Shown here: one piece after another, positions 7,310 to 15,047 of the stretch | How the letters are laid out: every line of letters begins with the position of its first letter | Numbering within the stretch: the first letter of the stretch is position 1 | NCBI GenBank assembly: GCA_030637135.1 | Contig: DAOVVO010000009.1 | Coordinates: 1 to 18,805, forward strand | Length of the DNA stretch: 18,805 bases | Direction: 5' to 3' | Source: Nitrospirota bacterium | Lineage (GTDB): Bacteria; Nitrospirota; Thermodesulfovibrionia; UBA6902; BMS3Bbin08 | The notes under the pieces: model-generated | What the model saw: the letters and a program-made list of their open reading frames with translations, nothing else | Database searches by the model: none | Told to the model about the DNA's origin: nothing | Made by a program: the position numbers and the translations under genes

Positions 7310-7798
7310 TTAACGCTGTTTTTTTCCTTCCCTTGCCATTGCAACCTTACCTGTGCGCGCGAACTCTTTTATACCGTAAGATTTCATAAGCTCTACAAAA
7401 GCCGCTATTTTTTTCTCATCACCTGTGACTTCAATTGTGTAAGTCGTGGAACCGGAATCAATTATTCTGCCACGAAAAATTTCTGCAAGTCTTAATAGCT
7501 CGGCTCTATCTTCTTTCTTAGGAGCAACTTTAGCGAGCACCATTTCCCTTTCAACATGTTCAACGTCCATGAAATCAATAACCTTTATAACATCAATAAG
7601 CTTATTGAGTTGTTTTGTTATTTGCTCAATTATTTGGTCATCCCCGGTTGTAACAATGGTCATAAAAGAAACCGTCGGGTCAATGGTCTCACCTACTGAG
7701 AGACTTTCTATATTAAACCCTCTTCCACTAAAGAGACCTGATATCCTTGAAAGCACTCCAAATTTATTTTCTACAAGTACCGATATTATGTGTCTCAT
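7310..7798 (-). CDS. ilvN: Acetolactate synthase small regulatory subunit
   Basis: Regulatory subunit of acetohydroxyacid synthase; with IlvB it forms the enzyme that makes 2-acetolactate and 2-aceto-2-hydroxybutyrate, and it mediates valine feedback. The 162-aa protein begins MRHIISVLVENKFGVLSRI, the classic ACT-domain start, with GLFSGRGFNIESLSVG following; the ACT domain covers about residues 1-75 and the C-terminal ALS_ss_C-type domain the rest. I place the start at the ATG at 7798 because GGGGAG lies just upstream. An in-frame ATG seven codons earlier has only AT-rich DNA before it. The gap to ilvB is 90 nt and holds an A-rich GAAAAT-repeat stretch. Confidence 0.94.
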   Translation of the reverse strand: MRHIISVLVENKFGVLSRISGLFSGRGFNIESLSVGETIDPTVSFMTIVTTGDDQIIEQITKQLNKLIDVIKVIDFMDVEHVEREMVLAKVAPKKEDRAELLRLAEIFRGRIIDSGSTTYTIEVTGDEKKIAAFVELMKSYGIKEFARTGKVAMAREGKKQR

Positions 7799-7888
7799 TT
7801 CTCTCCCCGGAGAAACCAAAATGAAAATGAAAATAAAAATTAAGGATTTTTTATATTTCCATTTTGATCTTTTACAGTTTATTTTGTT

Positions 7889-9628
7889 TTATTTTACTGC
7901 CTTAAGTTTCTTTTCTGTTTTTGTTTCCTCTTCTTCAAAAATCATTTCATCTATAGCTGCCCCTGCCGGGACCATCGGATAGACCTTTTCCCTCCAGTCA
8001 ACAACAAAGTCCATAAACACCGGTTTATCCTTTATCTTAAACGCTTTCTTAAGAACAGGTTCAACTTCTTCAGGCTTTGAAGCCCTTAAGCCTATAGCTC
8101 CATATGCTTCCGCAACTTTGACAAAATCAGGCACCACATCGAGGCGAGAGTGCGAATAGCGCTCATTGAAAAATAATTCCTGCCACTGTCTGACCATCCC
8201 CAGGTAGCCATTATTGAGAATGGCTACTTTAACCGGCAGTTTATTTATAACAGCAGTAGCGAGCTCCTGAACATTCATCTGGATGCTTCCGTCACCTGCT
8301 ATATCTATAACCAATTGACCAGGGGAGGCAAGCTGTGCTCCAATTGCAGCGGGGAAGCCATATCCCATTGTGCCTAAACCTCCTGACGACAGCCATCTTC
8401 TCGGTTTATCATACTTAAAAAATTGCGCTGCCCACATCTGATTTTGTCCTACTTCGGTGCAAATGATTGCATCACCTTCGGAAAGCTCGTATATCTTTTC
8501 AACAACAAATTCAGGCTTAATAACCTTGTTATCATATGTATAGGATAATGGTTTCTCTTTCCTCCACTTATCTATCTGTTTCAGCCATGCCTTTTTTATA
8601 GCAGACCACTGCTTCTTCTTCCCCTCCTCCTTGAGGTCTTTTAACATTTCCCTTAAAACACGTTTTACATCTCCAACTATTGGGATATCAACCCGAACGT
8701 TTTTCCGTATGGAAGTAGGGTCAATGTCAATATGAATTATTCTTGCATTCGCCGCAAAAGAATTAGTTTTCCCTGTAACCCGGTCATCAAACCGAACGCC
8801 AATTCCTATTAATAAATCTGAATTCTGAACCGCCATATTGGCATAATATGTTCCGTGCATGCCCAACATACCCATAGAAAGACTGTGGGAACCTGGAAAT
8901 CCCCCAAGCCCCATAAGTGTCATTGTAACAGGTGCATTTAAAAATTCTGCCAGTTCCTTAAGCTCTTTTGACGCATCCGAAATAATGACACCGCCACCCG
9001 CCATTATTACAAGTCTTTTAGCATGTATCATTTCATGTGCTGCCTGTCTTATCATCCGCTTGTTGCCTTCATAGGTTGGATTATAACTTTTTATGTGTAC
9101 ATGCTGGGGCCACTCAAAATCAGTTTTACCAGCTGAAACATCTTTCGGCATATCAATCAAGACGGGCCCGGGCCTCCCTGTTGATGCAATATGGAACGCT
9201 TCCCTAATTATTCGGGCAAGATCCTTCACATCCTTAACAAGATAGTTATATTTTGTGCACGGTCTTGTTATCCCTACAATATCAGCCTCTTGAAAAGCAT
9301 CATTGCCTATCAACATTGTAGGCACCTGCCCGGAAAACACCACAAATGGCACAGAGTCCATTGAGGCAGTTGCTATACCTGTAACTGTATTTGTAGCGCC
9401 CGGTCCTGATGTTACAATTGCAACACCTACCTTCCCACTGGCCCGTGCATAACCGTCTGCAGCATGTATAGCACCCTGTTCATGCCTTGTAAGGATAAAT
9501 TTTATATCTTTTTCATTATAAAGGACATCAAAGATATTAAGGACCACGCCTCCCGGGTAACCAAAAATGTGTTTGACGCCCTCTTTTTTCAAACTTTCGA
9601 CTAATATTTCAGCACCGCTTATTTTCAT
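7889..9628 (-). CDS. ilvB: Acetolactate synthase large catalytic subunit
   Basis: Catalytic thiamine-diphosphate and FAD-dependent subunit of acetohydroxyacid synthase, first common step of branched-chain amino acid synthesis. The 579-aa protein starts MKISGAEILVESLKKEGV, as in the family. It has the catalytic glutamate E50 in TRHEQGAIHAADGYARA, a central FAD-binding-type domain, and the ThDP motif beginning GDGSIQMNVQEL and ending ILNN near the C-terminus. The ATG at 9628 is chosen because GGTGGAG lies 6 nt upstream; an in-frame ATG six codons earlier would give only a 4-nt gap to ilvD and has no ribosome site. The C-terminal tail is Glu/Lys-rich. Paired with ilvN immediately downstream. Confidence 0.95.
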   Translation of the reverse strand: MKISGAEILVESLKKEGVKHIFGYPGGVVLNIFDVLYNEKDIKFILTRHEQGAIHAADGYARASGKVGVAIVTSGPGATNTVTGIATASMDSVPFVVFSGQVPTMLIGNDAFQEADIVGITRPCTKYNYLVKDVKDLARIIREAFHIASTGRPGPVLIDMPKDVSAGKTDFEWPQHVHIKSYNPTYEGNKRMIRQAAHEMIHAKRLVIMAGGGVIISDASKELKELAEFLNAPVTMTLMGLGGFPGSHSLSMGMLGMHGTYYANMAVQNSDLLIGIGVRFDDRVTGKTNSFAANARIIHIDIDPTSIRKNVRVDIPIVGDVKRVLREMLKDLKEEGKKKQWSAIKKAWLKQIDKWRKEKPLSYTYDNKVIKPEFVVEKIYELSEGDAIICTEVGQNQMWAAQFFKYDKPRRWLSSGGLGTMGYGFPAAIGAQLASPGQLVIDIAGDGSIQMNVQELATAVINKLPVKVAILNNGYLGMVRQWQELFFNERYSHSRLDVVPDFVKVAEAYGAIGLRASKPEEVEPVLKKAFKIKDKPVFMDFVVDWREKVYPMVPAGAAIDEMIFEEEETKTEKKLKAVK

Positions 9629-9650
9629 GTGTTCTCCACCTGTCAAATTA

Positions 9651-11306
9651 TTAAATTTTCATTACTGCCCCTGTGCTTGCTGATGTAACCAATGCAGCAT
9701 ATCTGGCAAGCCAGCCTTTCTTAATCTTCGGGTTCTGTGGTCTCCATGTTTTAAATCTCTTTTTAATCTCCCCTTCACTGAGAAGTATATCTATTTTTCT
9801 CTTCGGGATATCAATACGTATAACATCTCCGTCTCTTATAACAGCAATAGGCCCGCCTTCCATTGCCTCAGGAGATATATGACCGATACAGGGGCCTCTT
9901 GTACCACCAGAGAACCGTCCGTCTGTAATCAACGCAACTGACTCACCCAACCCCATTCCTGCAATAGAGGCTGTTGCATTCAACATTTCCCTCATGCCCG
10001 GACCTCCCTTAGGGCCTTCATAACGGATGACGACAACACTGCCTGACTTAATTTTACCACCAAGAATTGCCTTTAGCGCCTCTTCCTCAGATTCAAAAAC
10101 ACAAGCCCTGCCTTTAAACTTTAACATTTTCGGTGTTACAGCAGTTTGTTTTACTACAGCCCCGTCCGGAGCGAGACTCCCGCTCAAAACAGCTATACCG
10201 CCCTCTTTATGATATGCCCTCCTTATCGGTCTTATGACATCTGCATTAACAACCTCTGCTTTATGTGCTATATCATAAATTCTTCTTCCTGAAACTGTAA
10301 GGGTATTCTTAAGCGTAGGTTTCAATCTTTTCAACACTGCTGGAATACCACCCGCATACTCGAGATCCTCAAGATAATGTATCCCCCCTGGCAACATGTT
10401 TGCAATATGAGGTGTATTCCTGCTAATTCTGTCAAACATTTCCAGGGACACAAACACCCCTGCTTCCCTTGCAATCGCGGGAATATGTAGCACCGTATTC
10501 GTAGAACCCCCAAGTGCCATATCAACTTTTATAGCATTTTCGAATGCTTTTTTTGTGAGTATTTTCTTAGGAGTTATGTCTTTCTTAACGAGTTCCACTA
10601 TCTTCATTCCGCTATTAAAAGCAATCCTTCGTTTTTTTGATGAGACAGCGAGGGATGTAGAACAGCCAGAAAGACTCATCCCTAACGCCTCGGTTACACA
10701 TGCCATTGTATTAGCAGTATACATCCCCTGACATGAACCTGCCCCAGGACAGGCACATGTTTCAAGTTCTTCTATTTCCGAGTCACTTATCAAACCCTTC
10801 TGATACTTCCCTATGGCCTCAAATGTATCTTTTACGAGAGAGAGCCTCCTTCCTTTCATATGCCCGGCAAGCATGGGACCTGCGGTTACAATAATAGCCG
10901 GTACATTAACCCTCGCTGCAGCCATAAGCATTCCGGGAGTAATTTTATCGCAGTTTGTAAGGAGAACCAATCCATCAAATTGATGAGCCTCGGCAATGGT
11001 CTCAACTATATCTGCTATGAGTTCCCGTGAAGGTAGACTGTAATGCATTCCCCTGTGCCCCATTGCAATGCCATCACATATACCCGGCACCCCAAAGTAA
11101 AATGGATATCCACCTCCTGTATGTATGCCTTTCTCTATAAATCTTTCAAGGTCACGCATACCAATATGGCCCGGTATAATATCGGTAAAACTTGTAGCAA
11201 CTCCTATAAAAGGTTTGTTTATCTCCGTCCGCGGAATTCCGGTTGCATAGAGGAGCGCCCTATGGGGTAATTTTTCTACTCCTTTTTTTATTACATCGCT
11301 TTTCAT
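9651..11306 (-). CDS. ilvD: Dihydroxy-acid dehydratase
   Basis: Fe-S dehydratase giving the 2-oxo acid precursors of valine and isoleucine. The 551-aa protein shows the cluster cysteines C119 in TNCDKITPGM and C192 in PGAGSCQGMYTANTMAC, with C184 and C186 just before it and an extra C77 in GICDGIAMGH. The N-terminal segment reads IIPGH, as in the E. coli-like oxygen-sensitive [4Fe-4S] branch, rather than the TPCN seen in [2Fe-2S] enzymes; the cluster type is inferred. C-terminal signatures include GPKGGPGMREML and TDGRFSGGTRGPCIGH. It is the first gene of the ilv-leu operon, 22 nt upstream of ilvB. Confidence 0.95.
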   Translation of the reverse strand: MKSDVIKKGVEKLPHRALLYATGIPRTEINKPFIGVATSFTDIIPGHIGMRDLERFIEKGIHTGGGYPFYFGVPGICDGIAMGHRGMHYSLPSRELIADIVETIAEAHQFDGLVLLTNCDKITPGMLMAAARVNVPAIIVTAGPMLAGHMKGRRLSLVKDTFEAIGKYQKGLISDSEIEELETCACPGAGSCQGMYTANTMACVTEALGMSLSGCSTSLAVSSKKRRIAFNSGMKIVELVKKDITPKKILTKKAFENAIKVDMALGGSTNTVLHIPAIAREAGVFVSLEMFDRISRNTPHIANMLPGGIHYLEDLEYAGGIPAVLKRLKPTLKNTLTVSGRRIYDIAHKAEVVNADVIRPIRRAYHKEGGIAVLSGSLAPDGAVVKQTAVTPKMLKFKGRACVFESEEEALKAILGGKIKSGSVVVIRYEGPKGGPGMREMLNATASIAGMGLGESVALITDGRFSGGTRGPCIGHISPEAMEGGPIAVIRDGDVIRIDIPKRKIDILLSEGEIKKRFKTWRPQNPKIKKGWLARYAALVTSASTGAVMKI

Positions 11307-11341
11307 AATCTCTCAAAAAACAAGCAAACAGATGTTACTTT

Positions 11342-11369
11342 AAAATATCGTCTGGTATCAAGTTGTCAG
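11342..11369 (-). promoter_or_regulatory. Possible sigma-70 promoter of the ilv-leu operon
   Basis: Upstream of ilvD on the minus strand, CTGACA (11364-11369) and TATTTT (11342-11347) are separated by 16 nt, matching the consensus at 9 of 12 positions. A start near 11335 would leave a leader of about 30 nt. I looked for a branched-chain leader peptide or T-box in 11307-11449 and saw none. The alternative is that the operon begins further upstream with the DUF465 gene. Confidence 0.3.
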
Positions 11370-11449
11370 GACTTCACAAAGACAAGCTTCAAGAAACAGG
11401 ATTTTCAATGAATGTATTATGTTCCTTGTATCATTCTTTGTACATGAGC

Positions 11450-11674
11450 TTAATTATGATTCTTTTTGTATTGCCTTATAATTTCTGCCATAGAATCCTT
11501 TTTGAGAAGTTTTTGTTTCTGTATTCTTTTTCTTTCCAATTCCTCTTCAGGAGTAAAATATCTTTTCTTGTCTATATCTTCCAGAAGATACCCAAGTTTT
11601 TTATGTTCTTCGTAGAGCTTCCTGTATTGTTCGTTTTGCTGCTTTAAAATTTCTGCTATATCTGCATCTTTCAA
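11450..11674 (-). CDS. Small DUF465/YdcH-like helical protein
   Basis: Predicted 74-aa charged, helical protein. The body, with KLYEEHKKLGYLLEDIDK, YFTPEEELERKRIQKQKLL and KKDSMAEIIRQY, has the pattern of the DUF465/YdcH family: two helices forming a coiled coil with a TPEEELE-type turn. Its function is unknown. I place the start at a TTG (11674) preceded by a perfect AGGAGG at 7-nt spacing. This gives 74 aa, the usual length of the family; the longest frame would begin at an ATG at 11755 and add 27 residues without a ribosome site. It lies 143 nt upstream of ilvD on the same strand, but I have no evidence of a functional tie to amino acid synthesis. Confidence 0.75.
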   Translation of the reverse strand: MKDADIAEILKQQNEQYRKLYEEHKKLGYLLEDIDKKRYFTPEEELERKRIQKQKLLKKDSMAEIIRQYKKNHN

Positions 11675-11847
11675 TATCAGTCCTCCTCTCTCTTTATGAT
11701 GGTCTAATAAGGAGTTAATAAAGGAAAAATTATCATATTTTCTCAAAAAATACAAGCAATACTTTACAAATTCCCTTAAATTTCACTAACATAAAACAAT
11801 CTCTGTGTATCAAAATCTAGATGATCGAGGATTTGTGGATTTAAGGT

Positions 11848-12021
11848 CGATGCGTCTCATCGGTCGAGTCGACTAAACTCCGACTCACTTCAAGATTTTA
11901 GGGTTCAAGTGAGGTAAAACCAAAACATTCCATCACTTGAACTCTTTGTCCCTCTACTCCTTGAATCCTTTAGTTTTATGTGAGATTTATAATCTTATAG
12001 CACCTAAAATCTCAAGAGGAT
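11848..12021 (+). promoter_or_regulatory. Structured leader upstream of the TatD-radical SAM fusion
   Basis: This 174-nt stretch before the fusion gene contains successive inverted repeats: CGATG/CATCG (11848-11852, 11858-11862); GAGTCG/CGACTC (11866-11871, 11881-11886); GTTCAAGTGA/TCACTTGAAC (11903-11912, 11933-11942, extendable to 12 RNA pairs with one G-U); and TGAGATTT/AAATCTCA (11981-11988, 12007-12014). An outer pair AATCCT (11964-11969)/AGGATT (12016-12021) would enclose the last stem and cover the AGAGG ribosome-site candidate. Two competing pairings exist: CTCACTT (11884-11890) with AAGTGAG (11907-11913), and AGATT-TAT-AATCT at 11983-11995. The layout resembles a regulatory 5' leader, but I match it to no known riboswitch. 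No strong promoter was found in 11756-11847. Confidence 0.4.
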
Positions 12022-12032
12022 TTAAACATACT

Positions 12033-13406
12033 ATGCAAAAGCAGCTGATAGATACCCACTGTCATCTTGAAATGGTTGATTATGAAAAGGATAGAGATGT
12101 AATCATCAGACGGGCTCGGCAATCAGGGATTGAGTATATTATTAATGCAGGTTCTGACATACAGGGGAACATCAAAGGACTGAAAATTTCGAATATATAT
12201 CCTGAAGTTTATCCAGCGGTTGGCATTCATCCACATGATGCAAAAACTCTTAATGGAGATGTCTTTACTGAAATAAGGAACTGGCTCAAACTGCCAAAGG
12301 TAATAGCCATAGGTGAGATTGGGCTTGATTATCACTATCTTCATTCATCGAGAGAAATTCAGATAGATGCTTTTAAAAAACAGATAGAATTGGCAAAAGA
12401 CTCGGCTCTCCCCATTATAGTTCACAGCAGAGAGGCAAAAAACGATACCTTGCGAATACTCCAGACTGAGGCATCCGGAATTTCAGGCGTTCTCCACTGT
12501 TTTTCAGGTGACATGGATATGGCTGAAAAGGCATTGAATCTCGGTTTTTATATTTCAATTGCAGGGCCTGTTACATTTAAAAATGCAAAAAAATTGAGAG
12601 AAATTGCAAGGTTTATCCCTGATGAGAGACTTCTTATAGAAACAGATGCCCCCTATTTAAGCCCTGTGCCTATGAGGGGCAGGAGAAATGAACCCTCTTT
12701 CTTACAGCACACAGCTCAGGTTTTAGCAGATATTAGATGTGTAGGGATCTCTGACATTGCAAGGATTACCTCTCTTAATGCGATGAAGCTGTTTAAAATT
12801 GGTCAGATTAGTGACAGCGCAGAAATCACTTATAAAATCAGAAACTCTCTTTATCTGAATATTACAAACAGATGCACGAACCAATGCAGTTTTTGTGTAA
12901 AATTCCATACTAGTTATATTAAAGGACATAACCTTCGTCTTAAACATGAGCCCTCTGCAGAAGAAATAATCAAGGCTATATCAGATCCAACAGCGTATGA
13001 AGAAATTGTCTTCTGCGGTCTCGGTGAACCCCTCCTGAGACTTGACATCGTAAAAAAGATATCTGAATGGGTCACACAAATGGATGGAAAAATAAGGATT
13101 AATACTAATGGTCATGGCAATTTAATTCACGGAAGAAACATACTTCCTGAACTTAAAGGCATCGTAGACAGCCTTTCAATAAGCCTTGATGCAGAGGATG
13201 AAAAGAAATATCAGGCTCTCTGTAAACCAGTTTATAAAAATGCATTTCAGGCTGTCTTATCATTTATCAAAGAGGCTAAAGAATATATACCCGAAGTCAA
13301 GATTACAGTTGTTGATATACCTGAAATAAATATTGATAAATGCAGATCCATAGCAGAAGAGTTAGGTGTTGAACTGAGAATAAGGAAGTTTAATGTGGTG
13401 GGGTAA
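12033..13406 (+). CDS. TatD-family metal-dependent nuclease fused to a radical SAM domain
   Basis: A 457-aa two-domain protein. Residues 1-255 form a TatD-type hydrolase with metal ligands H9 and H11 (DTHCH), E95 (GEIGLDYHY), H131 (IIVHSREA), H155 (GVLHCFSGD) and D205 (IETDAPYL). Residues 270-457 form a radical SAM domain with C281, C285 and C288 (CTNQCSFC) and the GLGEP motif at 329-333. TatD homologues are 3'-5' DNases or deacylases; a TatD-linked radical SAM family is known as an adjacent or fused partner, with unknown substrate. The ATG at 12033 is chosen because MQKQLIDTHCHLE is the family start; the open frame extends upstream to a TTG at 11937 without support. The best ribosome site, AGAGG at 12014, is unusually far from the ATG. 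Confidence 0.9.
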   Translation: MQKQLIDTHCHLEMVDYEKDRDVIIRRARQSGIEYIINAGSDIQGNIKGLKISNIYPEVYPAVGIHPHDAKTLNGDVFTEIRNWLKLPKVIAIGEIGLDYHYLHSSREIQIDAFKKQIELAKDSALPIIVHSREAKNDTLRILQTEASGISGVLHCFSGDMDMAEKALNLGFYISIAGPVTFKNAKKLREIARFIPDERLLIETDAPYLSPVPMRGRRNEPSFLQHTAQVLADIRCVGISDIARITSLNAMKLFKIGQISDSAEITYKIRNSLYLNITNRCTNQCSFCVKFHTSYIKGHNLRLKHEPSAEEIIKAISDPTAYEEIVFCGLGEPLLRLDIVKKISEWVTQMDGKIRINTNGHGNLIHGRNILPELKGIVDSLSISLDAEDEKKYQALCKPVYKNAFQAVLSFIKEAKEYIPEVKITVVDIPEINIDKCRSIAEELGVELRIRKFNVVG

Positions 13407-13432
13407 AAACCGTTATCTGTTATGAATAATGA

Positions 13433-13470
13433 GTTATGTGTAGGGATGCCTGTAACGCATTACACATCAC
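13433..13470. repeat. Hairpin between convergent genes
   Basis: GTTATGTGTA (13433-13442) and TACACATCAC (13461-13470) pair at 9 of 10 positions with an 18-nt loop. The hairpin lies in the 74-nt gap between the TatD fusion stop and the truA stop, in DNA made of imperfect TTATG/CATTAC/CACGCTTCACG words. It could act as a bidirectional termination signal, but neither side has a clear T-run. Confidence 0.35.
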
Positions 13471-13480
13471 GCTTCACGAT

Positions 13481-14248
13481 TTAGTATTCAATCTTCTCAA
13501 GAAATAAGCCCTGGGCTGGTGCTGTCTGTCCTGATAAACGCCTGTCTTTTGATTCTAAAATTTCCTTAATTTTCAATGGTAGGATTTTTCCCTTTCCAAA
13601 CTCAACCAGTGTTCCTACAATATTCCTTGCCATGTGCCTGAGAAAGGCATCTGCCTGTATGCTCACTTTTATTACAGGAACATCACATATAAAACCCATA
13701 AAACCAAATGTGGAAATCTCTGATATCTCAATTTTGCTCACCGTCCTTACGGGGCTTCTCGAGCCACAACCAGAGGCGCGAAAACAGGAAAAATCATGTT
13801 TCCCTGTGAGAAACTGTGCTGCTTCCTGCATTAAACCATAATTCAATTGATTTTGTATCTGCCATGAATACCTTCTTAAAAAAACAGCGTAAGTTCCTGT
13901 ATACGAAATTATATATGAATACGTCTTGCTTTTAGCACTGTACCGAGGGTGAAAGTTCTCTACACACTCTGTAGCATTGATTACCCGAATATCATGAGGA
14001 AGATTGGCATTTAATGCACGTACAAAAACCTGAGGCTCTAAATCGGATTGAGTTTTAAATGCTGCAACCTGTTCTAAGGCATGGACTCCTGCATCAGTCC
14101 TGCCTGCTCCGGTAACCCTTACATGCTCTTTTGTAACTGTAAATAGCGCTTCCTCTATCAGTCCCTGGATTGTTTTTTCATTTTTCTGTATTTGCCAGCC
14201 TGAGCAATTACTTCCCTCATATTGCAGAACAAGCTTGATGTGTTTCAA
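13481..14248 (-). CDS. truA: tRNA pseudouridine(38-40) synthase
   Basis: Cytoplasmic enzyme converting uridines 38-40 of the tRNA anticodon stem to pseudouridine. The 255-aa protein has the N-terminal LVLQYEGSNCSGWQIQ motif, the catalytic loop GAGRTDAGVHA at 47-57 with nucleophile D52, and the conserved C-terminal segments DFSCFRASGC and DAFLRHMARNIVGTL. Length is normal for TruA. The ATG at 14248 has no strong ribosome site (AT-rich leader). It lies downstream of xseA, xseB and a gene remnant on the same strand. Confidence 0.94.
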   Translation of the reverse strand: MKHIKLVLQYEGSNCSGWQIQKNEKTIQGLIEEALFTVTKEHVRVTGAGRTDAGVHALEQVAAFKTQSDLEPQVFVRALNANLPHDIRVINATECVENFHPRYSAKSKTYSYIISYTGTYAVFLRRYSWQIQNQLNYGLMQEAAQFLTGKHDFSCFRASGCGSRSPVRTVSKIEISEISTFGFMGFICDVPVIKVSIQADAFLRHMARNIVGTLVEFGKGKILPLKIKEILESKDRRLSGQTAPAQGLFLEKIEY

Positions 14249-14312
14249 TTTATTCTTTGTTATCTTGAAAAATTTTAAAAATGAAAAACTTGGTATTTAC
14301 CAGGCTTTTATT

Positions 14313-14492
14313 TTAACCAATCTTGTAAGGTTCAATAAAAAAATTTAACTCTTTTATTATCGGATTGCTAACAATGTTATGTTTTTCGTCAAAATGAAAA
14401 GGGACATAAAAGATATTTGAGTAGGCAAGAAGACCAAAAAGTATAATCAGAAGGACATAAACAATTTTCTTATGCTGGATAATGTTCTTCAT
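14313..14492 (-). pseudogene. Truncated N-terminus of a membrane glycosyltransferase/TPR-like protein
   Basis: A 59-codon frame between xseB and truA starts with ATG at 14492 and ends with TAA at 14313-14315. It encodes a short basic N-terminus (MKNIIQHKK), one hydrophobic helix (IVYVLLIILFGLLAYSNIF), then YVPFHFDEKHNIVSNPIIKEL and NFFIEP. The helix followed by S-N-x-F-x-V-P-F-x-F-D-[DE]-x-x-N-I-V-x-N-P-x-I-K-x-L is how GT-C/TMTC-like membrane proteins with TPR tails begin; those are normally many hundreds of residues long. Everything after the first luminal loop is missing, so I call it a deletion remnant. There is no clear ribosome site. It could instead be a genuine one-helix small protein. 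The rest of 14249-14693 holds nothing else I recognise. Confidence 0.5.
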
Positions 14493-14693
14493 GCTGGTCT
14501 TAATAACTGAACACGTTCATGCTCAATTGTCAATTTTGCGGTATATATAATTTATCGGAGATTTACCGTTTTCAAACTACCATTCAATTTATATTAAAGG
14601 CTATTGAACTTTTTATAACAGAAAGAATTTAACGCAGACAGACACTCTTAAAACATTGAGCACTCATCCCAACACTACATATCAAAAAGGTTT

Positions 14694-14909
14694 TCAATCT
14701 GCCTCTTTATCTTCCTTATCAAATTCCCTTAAAACCTTCTTTACTGCTGTATCTGTTGTTTTCAGCTTTTCCTTGCAAAGCTTAATAAGAAATGTTGCTC
14801 TTTTTACCTTTTCGGTCAGTAAATCCACATCAATCGTTTCATTTTCAATCTCTTCAACTATTAATTCTATCTCTTCCAGAGCCTCTTTATAGCCAGGTTT
14901 ATCTTTCAT
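14694..14909 (-). CDS. xseB: Exodeoxyribonuclease VII small subunit
   Basis: Small helical subunit of exonuclease VII, which with XseA degrades single-stranded DNA to oligonucleotides. The 71-aa protein reads as a two-helix coiled coil: YKEALEEIELIVEEIENETIDVDLLTEKVKRA, then the segment LIKLCKEKLKTTDTAVKKVL. The ATG at 14909 is chosen because GGAGG lies 5 nt upstream; an in-frame ATG at 14927 has no ribosome site. The CKEKL-x-x-TD-x-x-V pattern in helix two resembles Bacteroidota XseB rather than the proteobacterial form, in step with the neighbouring xseA. The gap to xseA is 138 nt, long for this pair; it contains an A/T-rich 9-bp hairpin at 14966-14991. Confidence 0.9.
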   Translation of the reverse strand: MKDKPGYKEALEEIELIVEEIENETIDVDLLTEKVKRATFLIKLCKEKLKTTDTAVKKVLREFDKEDKEAD

Positions 14910-15047
14910 GCATGCCTCCTGCAACATCCTCAGTTTTCTGTTCTAGGTTTCATCTACATGAAAATAAAAATCAACTATATTTTTGATTTTTGTCATTTTG
15001 CCCGTCTCGCCGAGGTCTGATAAGGTGGACTTTGTGACTTTTTATTT

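Noticed and set aside
11937..12032. N-terminal extension of the TatD fusion from a TTG at 11937
   Set aside because: The added 32 residues are not TatD-like, no ribosome site precedes the TTG, and the region is better explained as a hairpin-rich leader.
14291..14302. TGGTA-TT-TACCA stem as an intrinsic terminator before truA
   Set aside because: The stem is only five pairs, AT-rich, with a minimal loop; the following T-run is broken.
14519..14632. 37-codon plus-strand frame with a CxxC motif
   Set aside because: No ribosome site and no family resemblance; a single CxxC in AT-rich DNA is expected by chance.
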